From NCBI GenBank assembly GCA_019155205.2, contig JAHNZQ020000049.1, forward strand, positions 925,136 to 989,135: a DNA stretch of 64,000 nt. Reading direction: 5' to 3'. The notes beneath the pieces are model-generated. The model worked only from the letters and a program-made list of their open reading frames with translations, was not told where the DNA came from and did not search any database. Shown one piece after another: positions 44,821 to 53,829 of the stretch. A program made the position numbers and the translations under genes. Each line of letters starts with the position of its first letter. Within the stretch, counting starts at the first letter, position 1. This stretch comes from Gracilaria vermiculophylla. Taxonomy: Eukaryota > Rhodophyta > Florideophyceae > Gracilariales > Gracilariaceae.

Positions 44821-46098
44821 CAGTGCGTTTCAAAAACATATTACCCCTCAAAAGTGCGCCAAAACTGGACTGTAGGCTAGATTTTGCACAAAGTCTATGT
44901 AGAATCGTTTCAAAAAGATATGTACACCGCCTTCTTTCTAATAAAAATGGCTCGAGGTCCGCCACTTTCCATGCAAGAACAGCATCAAATCGTTAAATTT
45001 AACGCCAAGAAACATTCTAACAGTGCTATTGCTAAACTTTACGAGCGTTCTAGGGTCACAATAGCTGCTTATCTCCAAACTCCGACTCTTTATGGATTTA
45101 AACGATCTCCTAGACGCCCTAAGAAGCTCAGCCCAGCAGATAAAATAGAGATTAAAAGAGACTTATGCAAAGAAAAAGTATCGTGCTAGAAAATCGGAAT
45201 AAATCTCAATCTCGACGTTTCTAAATTAACTATATGGAGGCAGATAAAGAGCACAAACTTATTTAAATATAAAAAAATGAAGAAACTTTTCTTTCTCCAA
45301 GACCATGAAAAGCAAAAGAGGATTGACTGGTGGGCTGGAAAAACCTACTGAAAAAGCGAATGGGAAAATGTTGTTTTTACTGATGAAAAAAAGTTCAGTT
45401 TGGACGGGCCAGATTGCTACAAATTTTACTGGCACAATCTTCGTAAAGAACGTCATGAATTTTATACCAGGCACTCTGGTGGAGGCTCTGTAATGGTTTG
45501 GGCAGGCATTTCTAAAGAAGGTCTAACCGAAACTGCCTTCATTGAAACGAACATGAATGCAGAAAAATATCAAGGATTTCTATACAACTTTTTGTTACCT
45601 TTTGATTTATGATTCCATGAAGAAAATTTCATTTTTCAACAGGATAATGCGCCTGTACAAACTGCATCTCTAATCAAAAATTGGCTACAGGAGTCTAAAG
45701 TACCTGTTTTAGAGTGGCCAGCACGCTCACCAGGTTTGAATCCAATCGAAAACGTTTGGGGACTGCTGGCAAGGATGGTTTATGCGCATGGAAGGCAATT
45801 TCAGACAGTTTTTGAACTCAAAAACTGTATTAAAAATTTCTGGAAATCTATAAGCGTTTCAAATGTGGAAAAGTGCATCAATTTGATGCCAAAACGCTGC
45901 ATTAGCGTTATACAGCAAAAAGAATGCAGAATAAACTATTGATCGTCGCGTAGTAAAGATTTTTTATTGATGATCATTTGTTTTTGAAACGTTTTTTTGA
46001 CTTTACTTTTTTCTGAAACCTGTTTTGTAGGCGTACAGTATACATTTGTTCGTTTTTTAGAGATTTCACAGCATGTCGTATGTTTTTGAAACAGTCTG
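44821..46098 (+). mobile_element. Tc1/mariner transposon, 1278 bp
   Basis: Terminal repeats: the left end CAGTGCGTTTCAAAAACATA and the right end read inward CAGACTGTTTCAAAAACATA share 17 of 20 bases, with an outer CAG. Both are bordered by TA (44819-44820 and 46099-46100), the target duplication of all Tc1/mariner elements. It contains one transposase frame of about 330 codons with a few lesions. Confidence 0.92.
44947..45942 (+). pseudogene. Tc1-type transposase (DD34E-like), broken
   Basis: Starts MARGPPLSMQEQHQIVKF, the first helix of the paired-like DNA-binding domain, followed by SNSAIAKLYERSRVTIAAYL. The catalytic triad is readable: FTDEKKFS, FQQDNAPVQTA and SPGLNPIENVWG. The main frame has stops at 45187 (TAG), about 45349 (TGA) and 45608 (TGA). 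Around 45170-45195 the sequence makes more sense in a neighbouring frame (KKKYRARK), so a plus-one and a minus-one indel seem to bracket it. Length is normal for Tc1 transposases (about 340). Lightly damaged compared with other elements here. Confidence 0.9.
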
Positions 46099-46100
46099 TA

Positions 46101-47420
46101 GAATATTCGGCCACACAGAACCAAACTATGCTGAAGGCAACCTGTAAAGAATGCAAGACATTAACTTCCAAAACCAGTGGCGTGAGGTGTGTTGCGGGAC
46201 GGTTAAAATATTACAAAAGTTCAAGATTTCACCCCCAAATGTAGACGTCTATGGATTTTGTAATATAAATATCAAAACGTCTCTAAATCGCATTTCGAAG
46301 GCATAAATTGTTGGACTTGCTGAAAATAAGTACGTCTACTAATCAGGCGTAAATCAGTAGAACCCTATTATCGCAGTAGACAGATCACGGTTTTTGAATA
46401 TAAAGACATAGAAAATACGGTAGCGGTAAATAATAGAAGAATAAGTTCTCTAGAAAAGATTTAGCTTAGTCCTTTTTGAACTATATCTAGCCACATTACG
46501 TCGGGAAAGACAGATAGAGGGCATTTTCCGTTCAGCTTCTTTGTCGGTGCGCTATTCAGTGCGGATTGGACGAACGGTTAAACTCTTGTCCATGCAGACT
46601 GCGGCATTTGGAACTCCCAGAGAAGTGCGCATCAGGTTCGTGAGAGTTCACTGCAAAATGATTCTACTGAACCATTCCTCTACGGAAAATACGGTAAGAT
46701 GAAATATTGTTCCACTTAAAGCTGCTGTGTAAGAAAACCTACGAGGTGAATGTGAAAGTGGCGGCCTTCGTTGGAAATCCAGAGACTTGCGACTCCGAAG
46801 GCCGCGAACTAGGCCATGAGTGTTTCTGCGGGTATCTCCGCATCGGCTCTATTCACGTCTCGAAGCCAAACGTAACCGAAGAGATCATCCTTGATCATGA
46901 GAGCATAAACTTTCCCATTTCCGCCTTATTCATGTAAAAGAAATCAAAATGAAACGGCCAGTTTCGTTTGGTGGCGTGTAGCGCTCGGCCGAGGGGCTTT
47001 GGGACAACGTTTCGTGACCCAGTAACCATGCAGTGCAAGTATGACCGTAGATACATGGTGTTGTGTTTCTTAAGGTCTATCCACCAAACGTGGGTGGCGA
47101 CTGTGTCATATGTCCTATCCGTCGCTCTGTGTCCTCGTTTTTTAGTGGGGCCGGCCATCCGTATCCGTAGCTGCAGCTTATTGGCCGTTTCTGGAATCTA
47201 GACCTGTCGTATGGGTATACTTGGCACTCCACCAAGCGCCTAAAAAAGCTTCGGTGGCAGGCTATTACTGTTGGTCTGTGTTTTCATGTGTTTTTGCATA
47301 GACGGGCCGTCCTAATTGTCATTTGCTCCGTGGTCGACAGGGGACGACATCAGAGCCTTAATACATCCATTGTTGTTGGCCACCGTGGTCTGTATGGGCT
47401 GCACTGCCTACATCGTGAGC
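46101..47420. other. No recognisable gene
   Basis: Flank of the Tc1 element and the target region of the gypsy insertion. An open minus frame at 46895-47158 and a plus frame at 46707-46937 have no domains. Confidence 0.45.
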
Positions 47421-47425
47421 ATGTG

Positions 47426-47778
47426 TGTAATGAACACCAGCCATAGACCCTAAAGATTCAAGCGAGACGCGCTTCATACTGCAAGCCTTGTCCCTGCACG
47501 TCACAACGCGACGCACATGACCATTGCAGTTTGTCAGCACGACGCTTTGTTCAAGCCACTTCTGCACAGTGCATCGTATGCTTCAAGCACTTCAAGCACG
47601 CATCGCATAGTTCAAGTGCACGACGACATAGCGCCATACGCTACAAACGTATAAGTAGGTAAAATAGAAGGTAGGAAGCTTAACGTCTAATTTTAAGAAT
47701 CACTATAGAACACAGCCAGACCCACCCTGGAGAAAAGCGTAGGCCTGGCCAGACTTCTTCCAACTTCTCTGTGTTACA
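47426..47778 (+). repeat. 5' LTR of gypsy element 2
   Basis: Starts TGTAATGAACACC, ends TCTGTGTTACA. Direct-repeat partner of 53255-53607. Contains short internal repeats of TTCAAGC. Confidence 0.95.
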
Positions 47779-47780
47779 TT

Positions 47781-47794
47781 TGGTAGCATCGGTG
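47781..47794 (+). other. Primer-binding site, probably initiator tRNA-Met 3' end
   Basis: TGGTAGCATCGGTG two bases after the LTR is complementary to a tRNA ending CACCGATGCTACCA. A 3' end of the form GCT-A-CCA pairs with a 5' AGC, i.e. the A1-U72 pair typical of initiator tRNA-Met, so that tRNA is the likely primer. The tRNA itself is not in this window. Confidence 0.55.
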
Positions 47795-47991
47795 TAGGAT
47801 CTTCCTGCTGGATTCTACCTCCTTTCCACCCCTTTTTACCCCATTTCCGCCATGGCTTATGTGCTCTAATGATCCCCGTTTGCGGACGATTTCTGTCACG
47901 TCTAGCTCAAGTCGTCCACCATGTTGTTCAACCGCGCCGGTCGGAAACAAACGAGACGGACCACGCACCCGATCTGTGATAGCCTTGGCGG

Positions 47992-49361
47992 TTGCTGCTT
48001 TACTTGCTGTGGCCGCTGCTGAAATGGAACCGGCAGTGTTCAACCACGCAGAATCTGGTTAACACCATCTCTCGCCCTCTCAGATATTTATTGCTCCCAT
48101 GCTCCGCTCCCAGCCCCGACTGGTGCATGAGGTCGAGCATGAGTCAGGGGCGAGAGACTCAATCCCACTCGGTACAATCCTTCGCTCTCTGCGCGGCCAA
48201 GAAAACCATGGAGGCACTGGTTGGGCAGATGCAACACTGAGAGACACGGATTTTGGGGCAAGTAGAGACTCTCGAACGTTGTTTCGAAGCTTTCGAGTCC
48301 TACGCGGTACCCAAAACCGCACATATCCGTTCCTCATCACCCCAACCGCGATGGCCCTCGAGGTGCCTTAGCACAGGATTCAGGAAGATTCTCCGGTCAA
48401 AGCCCACCCAGATGCCCTGGTCGTTTGCCCGGACATCTAAATAGGGCAAACGGTTGCCGGGACGCATGCTTAGCCCACATCAATTGCGGCAGAGCTCTGT
48501 GATCAAAGTAGACTGCCTATCAGCCGTTCGGATATCGCAAAAGCTGCCAAAACCGCATGTAATATCACATACGCCACACGACCGGATATACGGCCTTCAG
48601 CTTACCTCAAAGTCTTCATTTCGGGTATCTGCAAAGTCACATTACTTTTTCCAGTAAAAACAGCACACCAGGAAGCACACATATTGGTCTACCAACTTCG
48701 CAAGGCAGCGAACCGCTGGTACAATCGAACAAGACTCCATGGAACAATCTTCACGTCTTTGAAGGCTCTCGAAGCCGGACCACTGTATGCCTTTGTCCCC
48801 GCAAACGAAATGGCGGAGGCCCGCTAGAAACTTATACAGTTTCGCCTCCAAGGCCCCATGGAAGACCATCTTACTCGATTCATATACCTCGTAGAGACCT
48901 GCCAAACACCGCTTCCCGAGGCCTATATCTATCTGCAGTTGTCCCTGCCGACTTCCTCCAGATGCAAATTATCGGAGCATTACCCCACCGATTCCCCTCT
49001 CGATCTGAAACACACCTTGAACTTTGTTCGTACGCTCCATACAGCTGATAAATGGCGTACGACGGCGCCAAGCGCTTCTGAGCAGTCTGGAAAGTCTCTC
49101 TACAGAAGCGGTCGTAACCACCAAAGGCGGCACTCAAAAACGAGTTCGGCAAACCTCCCCGACCCCGCCGATATCAATAAGAACGCCTATGCGCAATCGT
49201 GGGGAGCAGCTGAGCTGTTCAATGAAGACCACAACCGCATTTCTCGGGCTCATGAACGGTGTATGCGCTGTGGACAGCGCTCACATACTGATCCGAACCA
49301 CCCCTGTCGCAAACGTTTAGTGCATGCCTCGCGTAATAAGCAGTTGCGGTCAGAAAACTAG
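47992..49361 (+). pseudogene. gypsy gag, broken
   Basis: Pieces in two frames. MEALVGQMQH then QVETLERCFEAFES look like an N-terminal coiled coil. The capsid-like part includes RKAANRWYNR, KALEAGPLYAF, then (after a TAG before 48858) MEDHLTRFIYLVE and DLKHTLNFVRTLHTADKW. A zinc-knuckle-like CMRCGQRSHTDPNHPC closes it at about 49260, before the stop at 49359. The packaging protein of the element in its working state. Confidence 0.7.
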
Positions 49362-50590
49362 AGCCGCCGCACATCGGTGCGGCTCCCCCCAGATCTTCTG
49401 CTCTCCACAACCCCTCCCCATAAAACACGGCACATGAATTCCACACCACTATTCCTAACTTTTCAGCGATGGATATGAACCCCACGAGAGAGATGATGCA
49501 CGAAGCTACTCTGAATGGCCACAGCGTTGCTTTTCATCTCGACCCAGGCATTTCTCACGCCTTTCTCTCCCCCGCTGCCGCCAAATTGTGTCACCTACCT
49601 TTAAAACCGTTGCGCTTTTGCCAAACGGAACTCGAAGACAGCTCCGTAAGCCCGATTTTGGCGGAAGCAAAAGCAACTATCTCTATGAAAGATCGCTGGG
49701 CGTCAATAACGGCGTATCAAATCAAGATGAAGGAGCACAGCAATAACCCACCCTTGACCACGGGAGGCCGTCAGTGGCTCCGTCAGACACTACCAACCAT
49801 CGATTGGTCGTCACAATTGCTTTCTATCAAGCGCACTGATGGATCGATCTTCACCATTCACCCTCGTCACTCAATGTCTCCTAACGCGCGGTCGAACACG
49901 GAAACGATACCCACGATATCCTTGAAACGACTTCGCAGATTGGCCGAGAAGCGATCCTGCGAACTGTACGCTATTCGACTCAGCCCAGCCTCCTCCGTCA
50001 ACTGCCATCCCGATCTAACGAAAGTGGTTAACCATTTTCAAGATGTTTTTCGGGGAGAGCTCCCCGATACTCTGCCGCCACCTCGCGAGTTCAATTTTGA
50101 AATCAACCTCAGAAGCGATGAAACGCCACCTGTGCGAACCGTCATCCGGCTCTTTGCACAAGAACTCCTCGTCCTTCGCAATACATTGGATGCCCTACTC
50201 CGAAAAAGCCTCCTACATCCTTCAGCTTCCCCTTACGGAGCACCTGTATTCTTCGTGAAAAAGAAATCCGGCGAGCTCCGTATGGTCTGCGACTATCGCG
50301 GCCTCAACCGCATAACCATCGCGGACTCCACTCCACTTCCAATCATCGATGAAGCATTGGATCAGGTGGCGGGCGCGAAGTTCCTCTCTCATATCGACTT
50401 AGTAGGCGCCTACCACAAAATGCGAATCAAAGAGAGTGACTTTCATAAGACATCCATAAGGACCCGACTTAGATCTTTCGAGTGGCGCGTCCTGTACTTT
50501 GGACTCACCAACGCGCCAACCGCCTTCTCACGACTGATCGCCTCCGCCTTACGTCACTTGAATGTCCATTGTCTTGTACTGTATCTCGAC

Positions 50591-50899
50591 TGTTGGAAAA
50601 CAGATGAGCTATTTGCGCTATACTCTCTTGTGACACAGGGCGCACAGTTCACCATTTGAACTATCAACACGCCCCCTCGCCCTGTACTTCCTTATAGAAC
50701 GAGACCTCGAGCTTACAGTAGCCAATCTTCACTACTGCTGTACACCTGTACAATTTCTCAGGCTCAGGTCACTTCTGGGAGTCGAACCCAGGGTCCTAGC
50801 GTTCATCTGGGCCCATAACCTGTTGGAAAACAGATGAGCTATTTGCGCTCTACTCTCTAGTGACACAGGGCGCACAGTTCACCATTTGAACTATCAACA
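50591..50899 (-). mobile_element. TRIM copy 3, inserted in the gypsy RT
   Basis: Minus-strand copy of the family at 11707-12017. LTRs 50591-50669 and 50821-50899 (79 bp each, two differences), interior 151 bases. TCGAC duplicated on both sides (50586-50590, 50900-50904). On the minus strand the interior begins GGTTATGGGCCCAGA, one base from the half-tRNA-Met primer site, contains a perfect box-B GGTTCGACTCC inside a 5-bp stem, and ends GGGCGAGGGGGCG. It is the least diverged copy, thus the most recent insertion. Confidence 0.95.
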
Positions 50900-50930
50900 T
50901 CGACGACATCCTGGTCTACAGTGGTTCTCT

Positions 50931-51048
50931 GGAGGAGCAAAAGCTGCATTTGCGTGCCGTCCTTAAGGCATTTCGCAAAATCAGCTGTTGGAGGAGCAAA
51001 AGCTGCATTTGCGTGCCGTCCTTAAGGCACTTCGCAAAATCAGCTGTT
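50931..51048. repeat. 59-bp tandem duplication in gypsy pol
   Basis: Two copies, 50931-50989 and 50990-51048, differing by one base. 59 is not a multiple of three, so the reading frame after the second copy is shifted. It begins 27 bases after the TRIM's right target duplication. Confidence 0.92.
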
Positions 51049-53254
51049 CGTCAAATTGAGCAAATCTGCTTTTGGTGTTCGCGAAGTGGACTTCTTTGGC
51101 TTTAGAGTATCTGCTCAGGGCATGGACACGCAGGATCATCTTATCACTAAAGTTCGCGACTGGTCAACGCCCCGGAATAAATGCCATATGCAGCAGTTTT
51201 TGGGACTTGCCAACTTCTATCGGCGTTTTGTCAAGGGCTATGCACACATCCTCCGCCTACTCTCGGATCTACTGCGCTCACGCGTTTTCAAATGAGACTC
51301 AGAGTAGGCCAGTACCTTTTCCATAATTAAAGACGCTTTGACATCAGCGCCAGTTCTGGCACACGCGGACGCCTCCAAAGAGTTTGTTTTGGCTATCGAC
51401 GCTTCCCAATTCGCCGTCGATGCCACGCTGTCGCAAGCGAGGCATCCCATTGAATTCTTATCCCACCGCCTCTCAGCCACTGGGACCCGCTGGGATACCG
51501 GCGATCAGGAAGTTTTCGCTGCAATGATAGCATTCCGCACGTGGAGCCCTTCTCTCCGCGGACTGCACTTCACGCTCTTCACAGATCATGATCCGATCAC
51601 GAGTCTCCAGACAAATCACAAGCTGTCCGGTCGCCATTGTTGCTTGTTGGACGAGATCCAGGAATTTTTCTTCGACATTGAGCATGTCGCTGGGCCCAAG
51701 AATGTCGCCCCCGATGCCCTCAGTTGCCGTCCTGATAACGAACCCCCGCGTCTGTGCGCTCTCATGGCACAGTTTGACGACCTCCAGAACCGTGTACGGG
51801 CTGCGTATGCTGCGGACGCTTTTGCTAAAAAACTATTCAACTCCGACACTTCTCCCGACCAATCCACCACACGCCTACAGAACAACTTGAACTTCTCCGA
51901 CGGAGTCAACTACTAAACTAGCACTCTCCTGGCACGCATGTACATCCCCTAAGGTCCATTGCGCACGGAGCTAATGCAGCACTTTAATGTACTCGGGCAT
52001 CTTGGAGCAGATAAGACGTATTGCACAGTTATGCGCCACGCGTGTTGGCCCCAGATGTACCGGGATATCTTTAATTTCGTGCGCAAATTCCGATCATGTC
52101 AGGTGAACAAAACACCCAACGTAGCTCCACCAGGACGCCTACAGACACTTCCGATCCCTCCACGATGTTAGAACATCATCTCCTTCGACTTTTCCACGGA
52201 GGTCCCCCGCAACAGGAACGCTCAGGCTGCCATCCTGGTGATCGTGGACAAACTATCAAAGCAAGCCCTTTCTATCCCATCTTCCAAGGCCGCATCTGCG
52301 CAGGAAACTTTTGGGATCTTCGACACACACTTGTTTTCCATGTATGGAACACCAACCACGATGATCTCAGACCGCAACCCCAAGGTCGTTTCCCACTTTT
52401 GGCGATCCCTCACGCGGCTGTTGTGTATCCAGAACAATATCTCAACCGCTGACCTCCCTCAGACAGAAGGACAGTCCGAAAATCTTATCTGGACGCTCTC
52501 ATCGATGCTACGTTCCTCCATGCAAGCAGCGCCAGCATATAGGCACCTCGCCCTACCAACAATGGAGTTTGAATACAACTCCTCCCGTCATGGCAGCACC
52601 CGTCTTTCCCCTTTCGAAGTCACTTTTGGCTACATCCCGCTCTCGCCGGCGACCCTTGCCCTGGACAACACCATAGCGCAGGCCGCAATCGCCTACAACT
52701 CTCGACGCCAGGCGCTCATAGCCCTGGCTCGCGACAACTTGGCCGCGGCTGTCACCTGACAGAAGAGTTACGCCGACCGCCATCGCTCTGAACTACACCT
52801 GGATTAGGAAGACCTCGTCCTTCTCCGCGCCAACCGCCTAACGACAGCGCGACGAGCCACAATCCATCGGAAGTGGCAGCCCGCCTTCATAGGACCCTTT
52901 CGCGTCCTAAAAAAATGAGACTAGCCACGTATCGTCTTGAACTCGTACCAAATATGCGCCACGCGCACGACGTGTACCACATATCAAAGCTGCGCCGCTT
53001 TTACGGAGAACCACCAGGCCCTCTTGATATCGTTATCAACAATGATGGCGTCGTAGAACAGAAAGTGAAAGGCATTCGGGAGAAGTGACATGCCAATCGG
53101 CGCGTCTACTACCTCACCCAGTTCTGCGGCCATCGCGAATCCGATGCAATTTGGCTACCATGAGCGGCGCTCAGGAACTGCTGCGCGAAAATCACCGAAT
53201 TCAACCTGCACCAGAAGCCTCACTGAGGATAGTTTCGTCTAATAGAGAGGCGAG

Positions 53255-53607
53255 TGTAACAAACACCAGTCGCGGACCCTAACGGTTCAAGCGAGTCGCG
53301 CTTCATACTTCAAGCATTGTCTCTGCACGTCACAACGCGACGCACAAGAACATTGCAGTTTGTCATCACGACGCTTGGTTCAAGCCACATCGCAGCAGTG
53401 CGTCGTGTGCTTCAAGCACTTCAAGCACGCATTGCATAGTTCAAGCGCACGAAGACATAGCGCCGTACGCTACAAACGTACAAGTAGATAAAGTAGAAGG
53501 TAAGACGCTTAACGTCTAGTTTTAAGAATCACTATAGAACACAGCCAGACCCACCCTGGAGAAGAGCGTGGGACTGGCCAGACTTTTTCCAACTTCTCTG
53601 TGTTACA
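53255..53607 (+). repeat. 3' LTR of gypsy element 2
   Basis: Starts TGTAACAAACACC after a purine-rich AGAGAGGCGAG, ends TCTGTGTTACA followed by ATGTG. Keeps the intact inverted ends, unlike the 5' LTR, which has TGTAAT. Confidence 0.95.
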
Positions 53608-53829
53608 ATGTGAGCCCAGGCGTTTCGTTCACTGGGTACGTGCACGATTTTGAAGCGATACCCGTTCAGCTTCAGGGCCCTGCAACTGCGTTTGATGGCG
53701 ATGTGTCGGGCTACGCCAGGGTTACGTCCGTAGGGGTCTTAGATATACACCAGATTCGCATTATCGGTGTATATAGAAATGGTTCGGCCTATGGTAGGGT
53801 AGTCCAGTAAGCACATAGACTCTTCGATT

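Larger units (their letters stand above)
49469..53220 (+). pseudogene. gypsy pol polyprotein 2, broken and interrupted by a TRIM
   Basis: The protease-like start has FHLDPGISHAFLS, where the usual D-T/S-G is DPG, so it is probably dead. RT follows: HPSASPYGAPVFFVKK, GELRMVCDYRGLN, FLSHIDLVGAYH and YFGLTNAPTAFSRLI. The catalytic YLDD box at 50584-50590 is split by the TRIM. Past the insertion a 59-bp duplication shifts the frame; the thumb (FGVREVDFFGFRVS) resumes at 51056 and RNase H at 51338-51916 (FVLAIDASQFAVDATL, FTDHDP, DALSCRPD). Integrase has GHLGADKTY with only one clear zinc Cys (FRSCQVNK), then SDRNPKVVSHFW, TEGQSENLIW, and a chromodomain-like tail with stops. Order RT-RNase H-integrase is gypsy. 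Confidence 0.93.
47426..53607 (+). mobile_element. Ty3/gypsy LTR retrotransposon 2, both LTRs present
   Basis: 6182 bp, flanked by the 5-bp duplication ATGTG (47421-47425 and 53608-53612). Two 353-bp LTRs, about 89 percent alike by eye, share the inverted ends TGTAA/TTACA. A primer site lies 2 bases after the 5' LTR. Gag precedes pol, with RT and RNase H before integrase (gypsy order). It is non-autonomous now: gag and pol contain stops and frameshifts, a TRIM splits RT, and a 59-bp duplication shifts the frame after it. Its pol is related to that of the minus-strand element at 22647-26690. Confidence 0.95.

Noticed and set aside
53568..53810. 80-codon ORF ending at 53810 as a small gene
   Set aside because: It starts inside the gypsy LTR and reads into the flank. 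Its flank could be the end of a disrupted gene, but the sequence on the left side of the insertion shows no convincing partner exon.
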